NCBI RefSeq assembly: GCF_001927285.1
Contig: NZ_MSIG01000015.1
Coordinates: 39,695 to 103,694, forward strand
Direction: 5' to 3'
Length of the DNA stretch: 64,000 bases
Source of the DNA: Mongoliimonas terrestris
GTDB taxonomy: Bacteria > Pseudomonadota > Alphaproteobacteria > Rhizobiales > Pleomorphomonadaceae
In this document: one piece after another, positions 43,219 to 52,448 of the stretch
How positions within the stretch are numbered: position 1 is the stretch's first letter
Layout of the letters: every line of letters starts with the position of its first letter
Position numbers and translations under genes: made by a program
Notes under the pieces: generated by a model
The model's input: the letters and a program-made list of their open reading frames with translations, nothing else
Told to the model about the DNA's origin: nothing
Database searches by the model: none

Positions 43219-44901
43219 ATGCGCGTACAGAACCTTCCCGTCATCGCCAAGGTGCTTGGACTGCTCGGGTGCCTGGGGGCGGGATCCTTGGCGGGGGCCG
43301 GATTCGCCTCCTTCGAGATGCATCAGATCGATGCTGCCTACCAGAACCTGCTCCACCACACGGCCGCAGCCTCGCTCGACTTCTCCCGGGCCTCCGGCGA
43401 CCTGACCGACGTGCGCGCGGCGCTCTTCCTCCATGCGGCAGCCACCACGCCCGAGGACAAGGCCGAGGCGGTCGAGGAGCGGACGCACGCCATGACGGAC
43501 CTCGACGCCTCGATCGAGCGGGCGGCGGCGGAAGCACCGGCCTTCGCCGACAGGGTCCATGCCATCAAGGCGGACATCCATGCGGCCTTGTCGGGGCCGT
43601 GCGCCGAGGCCGGCCGCCTGGACCAGACCGCCAGCCCGGATGTGCTCCGCCTCTTGACCGAGGACTGCTCCCCGAAGCTCGTGGAGATCCAGAAGCGGGT
43701 TCTCGCCCTCAGCGACTCGATCGTGGAGGCGATGCACACGGAATCCGACGCGCAGACGGAGGCCGCCGAACACGCCTCCACCGTCACCGTGTCGGTGATC
43801 GGCGCCATGACGGTGCTTTTGATCGGCGTCGCCTTCGTCGGTCTGCGGGCGAGCGTCACCCGGCCGCTCGGTCACCTCATGGGCACCATGGCGACCATCC
43901 AGGCCGGCAATCTCGCCGTGCCGGTCGACCATCGGGACCGGACGGACGAGGTCGGCGCTCTCGCCAACGGCCTGGAGGCCTTCCGCCAGTCGCTGGTGGA
44001 GGCGGAGGCGATGCGCGCGGCCCAGGAGGCCGCGAAGGCCGCCGAGGCGGCCGCCATCCGTCGGCGCGCCACTCTGGCGGAGAGCTTCGTCGGCCGGATG
44101 CAGGATCTCGCTGACGGCTTCGCCCGCTCGTCCGCCGAGGTGGCCGACGCGGCGCGCAACCTCTCCGCCACCGCCGAGGAGACCTCCCGCCAGGCCCAGG
44201 CCGTCACCGGCGCCGCCGAGGAGGCTTCCGCCAACGTCCAGACCGTCGCCGCCGGCACCGAGGAGCTTACCGCGTCCGTGCGCGAGATCAGCCAGCACGT
44301 GCGCCGCTCGTCCGACATCGCCAGGTCCGCCGCCGAAGAAGCGGCCGCGAGCAGCCGGAACGTGGAGGCGCTCTCCACCAGTGCCCGGCAGATCGGCGAG
44401 GTGGTGGAACTCATCTCCACCATCGCGGCCCAGACCAACCTCCTCGCCCTTAACGCCACCATCGAGGCCGCGCGCGCCGGCGAGGCCGGCAAGGGCTTCG
44501 CCGTGGTGGCGAGCGAGGTGAAGGCCCTGGCCGACCAGACCGCCAAGGCGACCGGGGAGATCGGGCGCAAGATCGCCGAGATCCAGGACGCCACCGGCAC
44601 CACGGTGGACTCGATCAACACCATCGTCCGCACGATCGGGATCATCGAGGAAACGTCGCAGTCGATCGCCGGGGCCGTGGAGGAGCAAGGCGCCGCGACC
44701 GACGAGATCGCCCAGAACACCGGCCGTGCCGCCCGCGGAACCGCCGAGGTCTCCAGCAACATCGCCGGCGTCGGCACCGCGGCCGAGATGACCGGCGCCG
44801 CCTCCACCCAGCTGATGACCCTCTCCGGCCACCTCAGCCAGCAGTCGACCCAGCTTCAGGGCGAGGTCGCCGACTTCGTCGTGAGCCTGCGGGCGGCGTG
44901 A
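43219..44901 (+). CDS. Methyl-accepting chemotaxis protein
   Basis: This 560-residue transmembrane chemoreceptor has TM1 at about 8-30 and a periplasmic four-helix-bundle-like ligand region at about 31-185 (with a probable disulfide, GPCAEAG and EDCSPKL). TM2 is at about 188-208, followed by HAMP (RASVTRPLGHLMGTMATIQAGNLAVPV) and a long cytoplasmic coiled coil. The signalling tip reads STIAAQTNLLALNATIEAARAGEAGKGFAVVASEVKALADQTAKAT. No C-terminal CheR-tether pentapeptide is present. The ATG at 43219 fits a TM start; an in-frame ATG at 43192 would add nine residues. The ligand is unknown; uracil-linked sensing is only suggested by proximity to preTA. Confidence 0.92.
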   Translation: MRVQNLPVIAKVLGLLGCLGAGSLAGAGFASFEMHQIDAAYQNLLHHTAAASLDFSRASGDLTDVRAALFLHAAATTPEDKAEAVEERTHAMTDLDASIERAAAEAPAFADRVHAIKADIHAALSGPCAEAGRLDQTASPDVLRLLTEDCSPKLVEIQKRVLALSDSIVEAMHTESDAQTEAAEHASTVTVSVIGAMTVLLIGVAFVGLRASVTRPLGHLMGTMATIQAGNLAVPVDHRDRTDEVGALANGLEAFRQSLVEAEAMRAAQEAAKAAEAAAIRRRATLAESFVGRMQDLADGFARSSAEVADAARNLSATAEETSRQAQAVTGAAEEASANVQTVAAGTEELTASVREISQHVRRSSDIARSAAEEAAASSRNVEALSTSARQIGEVVELISTIAAQTNLLALNATIEAARAGEAGKGFAVVASEVKALADQTAKATGEIGRKIAEIQDATGTTVDSINTIVRTIGIIEETSQSIAGAVEEQGAATDEIAQNTGRAARGTAEVSSNIAGVGTAAEMTGAASTQLMTLSGHLSQQSTQLQGEVADFVVSLRAA

Positions 44902-45003
44902 GGGCCGAAGGCTCGCGCACCGCCTTGGCGGCACCCGCGGCGGCAGGGCCGATCCGCTGCGCCTGTTGAAATCCGGTGCTCCGGTCCCGATATCAGGTCT
45001 GTC

Positions 45004-45049
45004 GGGTCCGGGCCCCTCTGGCGAACGTGCTGTTCGCGATGTCGGACCC
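45004..45049 (+). promoter_or_regulatory. Two-stem hairpin upstream of the DUF4112 gene
   Basis: Outer arms GGGTCCG (45004-45010) and CGGACCC (45043-45049) enclose an inner hairpin GCGAAC-gtgct-GTTCGC (45021-45037). It lies 45 bp before the TTG start. It could be an RNA leader structure or a terminator without T-run for the chemoreceptor gene. Confidence 0.35.
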
Positions 45050-45093
45050 TTCCACGCGCCGAGCGCCGTTGCGCCGCCTCATGGAGGGTTCCC

Positions 45094-45552
45094 TTGACGA
45101 CCTACGCTGAAATCATTCCGCCGTCCGCCGCCCATCACCCGGTCGGGTCCGCGTCGCTCGACGCGCTCCTGGCCGCCGAAGGCCGGCTCGACCGCTTCGC
45201 CCGGATCATGGACAGCGCGGTCGGCATTCCGGGCACGCGCCTGCGCTTCGGCGCGGACAGCGTGATCGGCCTGGTGCCGGGCGTCGGCGACGCCGCCACG
45301 CTCTGCCTCTCCGCCTACCTGGTCTACGAGGCCCAACGCCTCGGCGTGCCGGACAAGATCCTGCGCAAGATGCTCGCCAACATCGCCATCGACGCCGCCA
45401 TAGGCGCCGTGCCTCTGCTCGGCGACGTGGCCGACGTCTTCTTCAAGGCCAACCTGAAGAACATGGCGCTGATCCGCCAGCACATCGCCGCGCTGAAGCT
45501 TGAGCATGCCGCGCCGGTCGGCGTCTACCGCAGTGCGGGAGGCGCCCGATGA
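45094..45552 (+). CDS. DUF4112 domain protein
   Basis: This 152-residue protein has the DUF4112 pattern: LDRFARIMDSAVGIPGTRLRFGADSVIGLVPGVGDAATLCLSAYLVYEAQRLGVPDKILRKMLANIAIDAAIGAVPLLGDVADVFFKANLKN. Two hydrophobic Gly-rich segments may contact the membrane. The function is unknown. The start is TTG at 45094 with GGAGGG 6 nt upstream. It is translationally coupled (ATGA) to the next gene. Confidence 0.88.
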   Translation: MTTYAEIIPPSAAHHPVGSASLDALLAAEGRLDRFARIMDSAVGIPGTRLRFGADSVIGLVPGVGDAATLCLSAYLVYEAQRLGVPDKILRKMLANIAIDAAIGAVPLLGDVADVFFKANLKNMALIRQHIAALKLEHAAPVGVYRSAGGAR

Positions 45553-45989
45553 GAGCACTTGTCCTTGTCGGCACGGGCGCGCTTCTGCTCATCTGGTCAG
45601 CAATTGCCTGGATCATTTATGCGGTCGCCGAATTTACAGGAACGGCGGCCGCCCTCAACGCGGATATTCTGCCGATTCCGCCGGAATGGGTGGTTTTCGT
45701 CTCAGAAATCCTTTCCGGAGCCGGAGGGATCGGTGCTACACTCGTTTGGGTGATTTGGCTGGTCGGCGCCGCCGTCATCGCGGGCATCGGCGCGATCGGT
45801 CTTCTGATCGCCGGGCGCAAGCCTGGCGCAAGCCGACCGCGCGATCCTTTTCCGGTTGCGGGGTCCGGTTCGACCCGGAGCTTCCCGTCGGCAAGCTCCG
45901 ATCCGGTGGCGTTCCGTCGACCGTCCGACAGGAAGGTCGACGCGGAGGCCGCCGTTCGAGGGCTGGTGCGCCGTCTGCGCAGTCGCTGA
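45549..45989 (+). CDS. Small membrane protein of unknown function
   Basis: This 146-residue protein has TM helices at about 3-28 and 60-90 and a basic, Ser/Arg-rich cytoplasmic tail. Trp-rich turns (IWSAIAWIIYAV, PPEWVVFVSE, LVWVIWLVG) are its main marks. Its ATG overlaps the DUF4112 stop, so the two form a pair. I do not recognise a family. Base composition around 45.6-45.75 kb is slightly lower in GC than the neighbours. Confidence 0.75.
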   Translation: MRALVLVGTGALLLIWSAIAWIIYAVAEFTGTAAALNADILPIPPEWVVFVSEILSGAGGIGATLVWVIWLVGAAVIAGIGAIGLLIAGRKPGASRPRDPFPVAGSGSTRSFPSASSDPVAFRRPSDRKVDAEAAVRGLVRRLRSR

Positions 45990-46237
45990 CCGGCCCGAGT
46001 TGGATCGTCTCAGGCGCCGTTCCCTCGCGAAGGCCCGCGACGGCTCGGCGCATGAGACTTTCGGCGTGGTGCGGTACGCCATGGCATTTTTTCGCGTACG
46101 ATCATGCCTGCTGTCTGTCGCGTAGGCCTGACCGGTCCCCGGTCGGGTCGGAGTCCCTCATGAACGGACAAAAGTCCGGATGAGGCGGCACCTGGGGGTG
46201 CCGGTCGATGGGAAAGCAGCAAACGGGAGGATGCCCT

Positions 46238-46594
46238 ATGTCGGAAGCGATCGGAGGAGAGCAGAGATTGGCGTGCGTGGCGACCTTGGGCGCCATGTCG
46301 ATCGCCGTGTGGGCGGGCGAGCGCCTCGGCCTGAGGGGTGACGCGCTCTGCCGCTACGTGGCGCGGGTCGTGGAAGCGGGCCTCGGCGACCGGGGCCACA
46401 GCGGCGCGATCGGCCGCATCGTCCGCGATCTGGACGCCGCCGGCATGCCGGCCCGGGCCGAGGACATCGAAGCCATGATGAACGGCTTCGAACGCCGCCT
46501 CCGCCTCGACCTCGGCCTGCCGGTTCGAACCGGCCAGTTCGTCATCGACCCGTGCGCGATCCGCTCGGGAAACGAGGCGATCCAGGCGGCTTGA
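46238..46594 (+). CDS. Conserved-looking hypothetical protein, 118 aa
   Basis: No family recognised. It is mostly helical, with an N-terminal mildly hydrophobic segment (RLACVATLGAMSIAVWAGERLG) and an arginine-rich middle (GAIGRIVRDLDAAGMPARAEDIEAMMNGFERRLRLDLGLPV). GGGAGG lies 8 nt before ATG 46238, a strong start signal that supports the gene. It stands alone between repeat-bearing spacers. Confidence 0.65.
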   Translation: MSEAIGGEQRLACVATLGAMSIAVWAGERLGLRGDALCRYVARVVEAGLGDRGHSGAIGRIVRDLDAAGMPARAEDIEAMMNGFERRLRLDLGLPVRTGQFVIDPCAIRSGNEAIQAA

Positions 46595-46609
46595 GTGCGG
46601 ACAGGGGCC

Positions 46610-46715
46610 GTCCGCGTTTGAATCAGAGCGCCTGATCGGCTCGCGTTCAATCGACGTGCGTTTGATCAGCGCGCGCTTGATCAGCATGCGCTCGCCCCGT
46701 GTGCGCTCGCCCCGC
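46610..46715. repeat. Degenerate 15-20 bp tandem repeats (GCGYTTGATCAGC)
   Basis: GCGTTTGAATCAGAGCG, CGCGTTCAATCGACGTG, GCGTTTGATCAGCGC and GCGCTTGATCAGCAT follow one another, then GTGCGCTCGCCCC occurs twice. It looks like replication slippage. Confidence 0.5.
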
Positions 46716-46718
46716 CCC

Positions 46719-46751
46719 GTCATGGTCCGCGAAGGCGGACCACCCACGCAT
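46719..46751 (-). repeat. Palindromic repeat family B, copy 7 (inverted)
   Basis: GTCATGGTCCGCgaaGGCGGACCACCCACGCAT, close to the 5.3-kb copy. Confidence 0.75.
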
Positions 46752-46831
46752 TCCGACGTCAATGCCGGGACGGCAGACCACTATCGAGACGGCGCGGCAA
46801 CGTCACGCCCAGCCCTTTCACGCCCGCCCCC

Positions 46832-46935
46832 GTCGTCATCCCGACGAAAGTCGGGATCCAGCCGACGCAATCGTCCGGTTCAAGGGAGCGGATTCCATCG
46901 CCGACAATTGGGCCCCGGCGTTCGCCGGGGTGACG
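46832..46935. repeat. Family C composite element, copy 3 (reversed order)
   Basis: Left palindrome TCATCCCGACGaaaGTCGGGATCCAGCCG; right palindrome AATTGGGCCCCGGCGttcGCCGGGGTGACGG. The two palindrome types occur in the opposite order to copies 1 and 2, so the whole element is inverted. Confidence 0.75.
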
Positions 46936-47065
46936 GCTTGGGGCGACGGAAGCGAACAAGCGTGGTCTGGACCTGCCCTCCATTGTCCCGCCAGATACCC
47001 ATCGAGCCCGTCGCGGGCGCGCCGTCACCGTGAGGGTTTCCGCCGGCCGAGAGACGCATCGGACT

Positions 47066-47098
47066 GCGGGGCGGGTCCGCCTTCGCGGACCATGACGG
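47066..47098 (+). repeat. Palindromic repeat family B, copy 8
   Basis: GCGGGGCGGGTCCGCCttcGCGGACCATGACGG; the left flank has diverged. Confidence 0.7.
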
Positions 47099-47146
47099 CC
47101 AAGGTCTGCGCGGACGGTCGAAGCACGCCGCCACCTGTCCAACCCC

Positions 47147-50100
47147 CTACCCCTTCCGCCGCTCCACTGGCCCTACCACCCGCTCGAACACCGCCCGCAC
47201 GGCCGCCTGCGTCTGGCGGAGGTGCGCCTCCAGCGTCTCCACGCTGGGCATGCCGCCCGCCTGGGTCACCAGCGCCAGGAAACCCTTCGGCGCCTCCGTC
47301 GGCTTGAACCGGCCGGCGATGCCGAGGCGGAGGACCTGGGTGAGGTCGTTGTAGAGGCGGATGGCGGGGATCAGTACTTCGCCGTCGGCGCGGGAGAGGA
47401 CCCCGGCCCGTTCCGCCAGCACCAGCGTCGCCTCCGTGTTGGTGGAGACGATCCGCGGATGGGCGCTAGCATGGAGGAGTTGCAGGGTCTGGGCGAGGAA
47501 CTCGATGTCGATCAGCCCGCCCGGCACCACCTTCATGTCCCACGGATCGGCGGAGCCCTTCTCCTGCTCGATCCGGGCGCGCATGTCGGTGACGTCGGCC
47601 AGGATGGCGTCCGGGTCGCGCGGGCGGGCGAGCGTCTCGGCGATGATCGCCTCCACGTCCCCGCCGAGGCCGCCGGTCGCCGCCACAACGCGGGCGCGGG
47701 TCAGCGCCATGTGCTCCCAGGTCCAGGCGTCCGCGCGCTGGTAGCGGGCGAAGGCGTCCACGCGGGTCGCCAGCGGGCCGGCGTTGCCGGAGGGGCGGAG
47801 CCGGAAGTCCACCTCGTAGAGCTTGCCCTCTGCGGTCGGCGCGGCGAGCGCCGTCACCAGCCGCTGGGTGGCGCGGGCGAAATACTGGCTCGGCGCCAGG
47901 GGCCGCGCGCCGTCGGAGGCGGTGGCGTCCGGGTCGTGGTCGTAGAGGAGGATGAGGTCGAGGTCGGAGGCGGCCGTCATCTCCCGGCCGCCGAGCTTGC
48001 CCATGGCGATCAGCGCCACCCGGCCGCCCGGCACCCGCCCGTGCGCCTTTTCCAGCTCGTGCAGCGTGGCGGCGAGGAGCCGCGCCAGGATGACGTCCGC
48101 GAGCCGGGCATAGACCGCCCCCGCCCGACGGGCCGAGATGGTGCCGGAGAGCACGCGCACGCCGATCAGGAACATCTGCTCCTGGCCGAAGATGCGGGCG
48201 CGGTCCAGCACCTCCTCGTAGGCACGGCTCTCGCCGAGGCTGAGGTCGAGCCGCCGGTCCAGTTCCTCCGCGTCCGGCACCGTGCCGAAGAAGGCGGGCT
48301 CCAGCACCGCGTCCATCACGTGCGGCCGCCGGCCGACGATGCCGGCAAGGCGCGGCGCGGTGCCCATGATGGTGGCGACCAGCGTCAAGAGCGCCTTGTT
48401 CTCGGCGATCAGCGAGAAGAGCTGCACCCCCGCCGGCATGTTCTTCAGGAACGTGTCGAAGGCCGTGAAGGCCGCGTCCGCCGCGTCGGTCTCGGCGAGG
48501 GCGGCAAGGAGTGCCGGGGTGATCTCCGTCAGGATCTCGCGCGCGCGGGTGGAGCGGGTCGCCGCGTAGCGGCCGAAGTGCCAGGCGCGCACAGCCCGCG
48601 TCACCACGTCCGGCCGCTGGTAGCCGAGGCCGGCGAGGGTCGCCAGCGTGTCCGGGTCGTCCTCGTCGCCCGTGAAGGAGAGGTTGCCGAGGCTGCCGGC
48701 GAGCGACACCTCCTCCTCGAAGAGGCCCGCATAGTGGCCCGACACCGTGTGGAAGCGCCGCTCCAGGGCAGCGGCGAACGCCTCCGCGTCGCCGATCCCC
48801 ATCATCCGGCCGATCCGGGCGAGCCCGTCCGGCGTCTCCGGCAGCGTGTGGGTCTGCTCGTCGGCCACCATCTGGATGCGGTGTTCGACGGCGCGCAGGA
48901 ACAAGTAGGCTTCCGCGAGGTCGTCGCGGGCGGCGGCGTCCAGCCAGCCGTGGGCGACAAGGGCGTCCAGCATGGCGATCGTCCCGCGCCCGCGGAGGTC
49001 CGGATTTCGCCCGCCGGCGATCAGCTGCTGGGTCTGGACGAAGAACTCGATCTCCCGAATGCCGCCGCGGCCGAGCTTCACGTTGTGGCCGTAGACGGCC
49101 ACTTTGCCGTGCCCCTTGTGCGCGTGGATCTGGCGCTTGATCGAGTGGATGTCGCGGATCGCCGCATAGTCCAGGTACTTGCGCCAGACGAAGGGGCGGA
49201 TCTCCTTCAGGAACCCCTCCCCGGCCGCGATGTCCCCGGCGCATGGCCGCGCCTTGATCATGGCGGCCCGCTCCCAGTTCTGGCCCATGCTGCCGTAGTA
49301 CTGGAGCGCCGCCAGCACCGACACGGCGATGGCCGTCGCGCCCGGATCGGGCCTCAGCCGCAGGTCGGTCCGGAATCCGTAGCCGTCCGCGGTCCGCTCC
49401 TGCAGGATCTTCACCAGCTGGCGCGTCATGCGCACGAACAGCGTGGCGGCGTCCGCCTCCGCCGGTACCGGCGCGATGTCCCGGTCGTAGAAGACGATGA
49501 GGTCGATGTCGGACGAATAGTTCAGCTCGAACGCCCCGTGCTTGCCCATGGCGAGCACGATCCAGCCGCAGCCCGCCTCCGGATCCTCGGGGTCCTTCAG
49601 CGCCATCCGCCCCGCCGCGTGGGTCGCCCGCAGGATGAAGCGCACGCCCGCGCGCACGCACCCGTCGGCGAGCCGGGTCAGCGCGTCCGTGACCGCCGGC
49701 ACGTCCCAGACGCCGCCGAGGTCGGCGAGCGCGATGACGAGCGCCGCCTCCTGCTTGGCCTGGCGCACCGCGCGCATCACCGCCGCCTCGTCGGCTGGTC
49801 GCGCCGCGATCAGCTCCGCCACCAGCGCCGCGATCCGGGCCTCCGGCGCGTCGGCGAGGATCCGCGCCAGCCGCTCCGGCCGGCGGAACAGGTGCTCGCG
49901 CAAGTAGGGGCTGTCCGACGCCGCCGCCAGCACCAGCGCCTCCCCCGTCGGCGCGGCGGCGATCGCGGCGGCGAGCCGGCCGCTCTCGTCGGCCTTCAGC
50001 GCGTCGGCAAGATCGGAGCGGGCGAGCGCGAGGTCCGGCCCCGCGTCCGGCACCCGCGCGATCCGGCTGGCGAGGCCGCCCGCCGCTTGACCAGCGCCTG

Positions 50101-50158
50101 TCGGCACACCGTTGGACGGCGCACCGGCGGTCGGCGCTTCAGTGGACGTCGGTTCCAT
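47147..50158 (-). CDS. glnE: Bifunctional glutamine-synthetase adenylyltransferase/deadenylylase GlnE
   Basis: This enzyme adds or removes AMP on glutamine synthetase in response to PII state, tuning nitrogen assimilation. The 1003-aa protein has two nucleotidyltransferase halves: the N-terminal deadenylylase with GKHGAFELNYSSDIDLIVFYD (about 215-235) and the C-terminal adenylylase with MGKLGGREMTAASDLDLILLYDHD (about 720-740). Helical GlnE/DUF294-like linkers lie between and after (ARIFGQEQMFLIGVRVL, PGGLIDIEFLAQTLQLLHA). Start 50158 has GGAGGAG 5 nt upstream and lies inside the end of the sensor kinase gene (20-bp overlap). It closes the degP-RR-HK-glnE run. Confidence 0.96.
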   Translation of the reverse strand: MEPTSTEAPTAGAPSNGVPTGAGQAAGGLASRIARVPDAGPDLALARSDLADALKADESGRLAAAIAAAPTGEALVLAAASDSPYLREHLFRRPERLARILADAPEARIAALVAELIAARPADEAAVMRAVRQAKQEAALVIALADLGGVWDVPAVTDALTRLADGCVRAGVRFILRATHAAGRMALKDPEDPEAGCGWIVLAMGKHGAFELNYSSDIDLIVFYDRDIAPVPAEADAATLFVRMTRQLVKILQERTADGYGFRTDLRLRPDPGATAIAVSVLAALQYYGSMGQNWERAAMIKARPCAGDIAAGEGFLKEIRPFVWRKYLDYAAIRDIHSIKRQIHAHKGHGKVAVYGHNVKLGRGGIREIEFFVQTQQLIAGGRNPDLRGRGTIAMLDALVAHGWLDAAARDDLAEAYLFLRAVEHRIQMVADEQTHTLPETPDGLARIGRMMGIGDAEAFAAALERRFHTVSGHYAGLFEEEVSLAGSLGNLSFTGDEDDPDTLATLAGLGYQRPDVVTRAVRAWHFGRYAATRSTRAREILTEITPALLAALAETDAADAAFTAFDTFLKNMPAGVQLFSLIAENKALLTLVATIMGTAPRLAGIVGRRPHVMDAVLEPAFFGTVPDAEELDRRLDLSLGESRAYEEVLDRARIFGQEQMFLIGVRVLSGTISARRAGAVYARLADVILARLLAATLHELEKAHGRVPGGRVALIAMGKLGGREMTAASDLDLILLYDHDPDATASDGARPLAPSQYFARATQRLVTALAAPTAEGKLYEVDFRLRPSGNAGPLATRVDAFARYQRADAWTWEHMALTRARVVAATGGLGGDVEAIIAETLARPRDPDAILADVTDMRARIEQEKGSADPWDMKVVPGGLIDIEFLAQTLQLLHASAHPRIVSTNTEATLVLAERAGVLSRADGEVLIPAIRLYNDLTQVLRLGIAGRFKPTEAPKGFLALVTQAGGMPSVETLEAHLRQTQAAVRAVFERVVGPVERRKG

Positions 50159-51611
50159 GGTTCTCCTCCGCGCCCCCCGTCTCAAGCCGGACCGGCAGCA
50201 CCAGCGTGGCCGCAAGGCCCGGACCGGCGTCGGCCAGCGCCAGCCGGCCGCCGTGCAGCCGCGCGACGGCCGAAACGAGGCTGAGGCCGAGGCCCGAACC
50301 CGGCAACGTCCGGCTCCGTTCCAGCCGCACGAAGCGCTGCGTCACCCGCTCGTGGTCCGCCAGTGGGATGCCTGGGCCGTGATCGACGACCGTGAGGTGC
50401 ACCTCCTCGCCCACCCGCTTGGCCCGCAGTTCCACGGTGCCGGCGAGCGCCGGGGCCACGGTGCCGGAAAGCGCCGGGGCGCCCTCCTCCGGCGGCAGGG
50501 CGTACTTGATGGCGTTGTCGAGGAGATTGGTCAGCGCCTGGCTGATCAGCGCCCGGTTGCCGGCGATCGGCAGCGGCCCGTCCACCCGGGCCGTGAGCGT
50601 CCCGCCCGCGTCCTCCACAACCGGCTCGTAGAGCTCCGCCACGTCGGCCGCGATGGCGGCCGCGTCGAGCGGCTTCAGCTCGTCGCCCGACGATCCCGCC
50701 TCCACCCGGGCGATCCTGAGCAGCGCGTCGAAGAGGTGGATCAGCTCGTCCGCGTCCTCGATGGAAGCGCCGATCGCCTCCCGGTAGCCCGCCTCCCCGC
50801 GGCTGTCGCGAAGAGCCGTCTCCAGGCGGTTGCGCAGGCGCGTCAGGGGGGTCTTCAGGTCGTGGGCGATGTCGTCCGACACCTCCTTCAGCCCGGTCAT
50901 CAGCGCCTCGATGCGCTCCAGCATGTGGTTGAGGCTGGTGGCGAGGTTGTCGAACTCGTCGCCCGAGCCGGTCACCTGCAGGCGCCGGCCGAGGTCGCCG
51001 GAGATGATCCGCCGCGACGTCTCGGCCATGTCCTCCACGCGGCCGAGCACGGAGCGGCTGACGAACACCCAGGTGACGAGCCCCATCACCACCATCACCA
51101 GGATGACGAACTGGATGGACTCGGCGATCACGTCCTCGAACTCGGTGCGCTCGCCCACGTCGCGGCCGACCAGCAGGCGGAAGCCGCCCGGCAGCGCGAA
51201 CACCCGCACCAGCGCCTGGAACTCGCGCGCCACGTCGCCGTCGAGCCGCTGGTAGCTCACCTGCACGGGCTTGCCGTCGGGCAGGTTGAGGACCGCGAGC
51301 GGCAGGTCCGCCACGTTGCCCACGATGGTGCGGCCGGAGAAGTCCGCCACCAGATAGAGGCTGGCGCTCGGCCGCCGGCTGCGGATCTCCACCGAGCCCA
51401 CCACCTGGCGGATGCCGCCGCGGCGGTACTGCTCCACCAGCGACGAAATTTCCGTGGCGATCGAGGATTCCAGCTGACGGGTCAGAAGGTCGGTGGTCGA
51501 TCGCGAGATGTAGGCGATCAGGAACAGGGTCAGTCCGGAGAAGACCACCAGGTAGACGAGCGCGAGCTTGAAGGCGGTGGTGCGGAACAGCCTACCCGGG
51601 GACGGTATCAC
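50139..51611 (-). CDS. Membrane sensor histidine kinase paired with 51.6-kb regulator
   Basis: This 490-residue kinase has TM1 at about 15-35, a periplasmic region at about 36-165, TM2 at about 166-186 and HAMP (SRSVLGRVEDMAETSRRIISGDLGRRL). HisKA carries SDDIAHDLKTPLTRLRNRLE (phospho-His about 250), and the ATPase has NLLDNAIKYA, DHGPGIP and GSGLGLSLV. IAHDLKTPL is typical of EnvZ/QseC-like kinases. GTG at 51611 overlaps the regulator gene by 20 bp. Between degP and glnE this pair is a conserved Rhizobiales arrangement; its stimulus is unknown to me, but envelope stress is a fair guess given degP. Confidence 0.92.
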   Translation of the reverse strand: MIPSPGRLFRTTAFKLALVYLVVFSGLTLFLIAYISRSTTDLLTRQLESSIATEISSLVEQYRRGGIRQVVGSVEIRSRRPSASLYLVADFSGRTIVGNVADLPLAVLNLPDGKPVQVSYQRLDGDVAREFQALVRVFALPGGFRLLVGRDVGERTEFEDVIAESIQFVILVMVVMGLVTWVFVSRSVLGRVEDMAETSRRIISGDLGRRLQVTGSGDEFDNLATSLNHMLERIEALMTGLKEVSDDIAHDLKTPLTRLRNRLETALRDSRGEAGYREAIGASIEDADELIHLFDALLRIARVEAGSSGDELKPLDAAAIAADVAELYEPVVEDAGGTLTARVDGPLPIAGNRALISQALTNLLDNAIKYALPPEEGAPALSGTVAPALAGTVELRAKRVGEEVHLTVVDHGPGIPLADHERVTQRFVRLERSRTLPGSGLGLSLVSAVARLHGGRLALADAGPGLAATLVLPVRLETGGAEENHGTDVH

Positions 51612-52281
51612 GGATCATGTATCCCGCGCCGCGGATGGTGTGGAGGAGCGGGCGCTCGAACCCCTTGTCGATCTTGGACCGGAGCCGCGACACGTGCACG
51701 TCGATGACGTTGGTCTGCGGGTCGAAATGATAGTCCCACACGTGCTCCAGCAGCATCGTTCGCGTCACCACCTGCCCGGCGTTCCGCATCATGTACTCCA
51801 GCAGGCGGAACTCGCGCGGCTGCAGCGGAATGTCCGTGCCGCCGCGGGTCACCTTCTGGTTCAGCCGGTCGAGCGTCAGGTCGCCCACCCGGTAGCTGGT
51901 GTCCACGTCGCCCGGCCGGTTGCGGCGGGCCAGCGCCTCGATGCGCGCGAGCAGTTCGGAGAAGGCGTAGGGCTTGGTCAGGTAGTCGTCGCCGCCGGCG
52001 CGAAGGCCCGCCACCCGGTCGTCCACCTGCCCGAGGGCGGAGAGGATCAAGACCGGCGTGCGGTCGTTCTTCTGGCGAAGGTCTTCCACGATGGAAAGGC
52101 CGTCCCGCTTCGGCAGCATCCGGTCCACGACGAGCACGTCATAGCCGCCGGCCTCCGCCAGCTGCTGGCCCGCGTCGCCGTCCGCCGCGTGGTCGGACGC
52201 GTGCCCGGCCTCGTCGAGGGCCCGGGTCAGGTAGGAGGCGGCTTCCTTGTCGTCTTCGATGATGAGGACACGCATGGTCAT
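51592..52281 (-). CDS. OmpR-family response regulator
   Basis: This 229-residue regulator has a receiver domain with acidic pocket IIEDDKE, phospho-acceptor Asp about 53 (LVVDRMLPKRDG), ILSALGQVDDR and Lys in YLTKPYAF. The winged-helix domain follows (LQPREFRLLEYMMRNAGQVVTRTMLLEHVWDYHFDPQTNVIDVHVSRLRSKID). It works with the overlapping kinase downstream. Starts at 52281 and 52275 (MTM) are both possible. Confidence 0.94.
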   Translation of the reverse strand: MTMRVLIIEDDKEAASYLTRALDEAGHASDHAADGDAGQQLAEAGGYDVLVVDRMLPKRDGLSIVEDLRQKNDRTPVLILSALGQVDDRVAGLRAGGDDYLTKPYAFSELLARIEALARRNRPGDVDTSYRVGDLTLDRLNQKVTRGGTDIPLQPREFRLLEYMMRNAGQVVTRTMLLEHVWDYHFDPQTNVIDVHVSRLRSKIDKGFERPLLHTIRGAGYMIRDTVPG

Positions 52282-52448
52282 CAGTCTAACCCCGTCGACC
52301 GGATTCGGCGACCATTTCGCGGGCGGTCCGCGCATGGCGCGCCGGCCCGCCCCATGGCGGGTGCGAAGACGGCGGCGGAGCATGGCCCCGCCGCCGGATC
52401 TCTTCAGTCTTTCGGCTTACCGCGAGGCCCGTCGCCGGGCCGCCAGGG

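Noticed and set aside
47222..50284. 1020-codon + strand open frame opposite glnE
   Set aside because: Its composition (runs of Arg, His, Glu, Gly) and lack of any motif mark it as a shadow of glnE.
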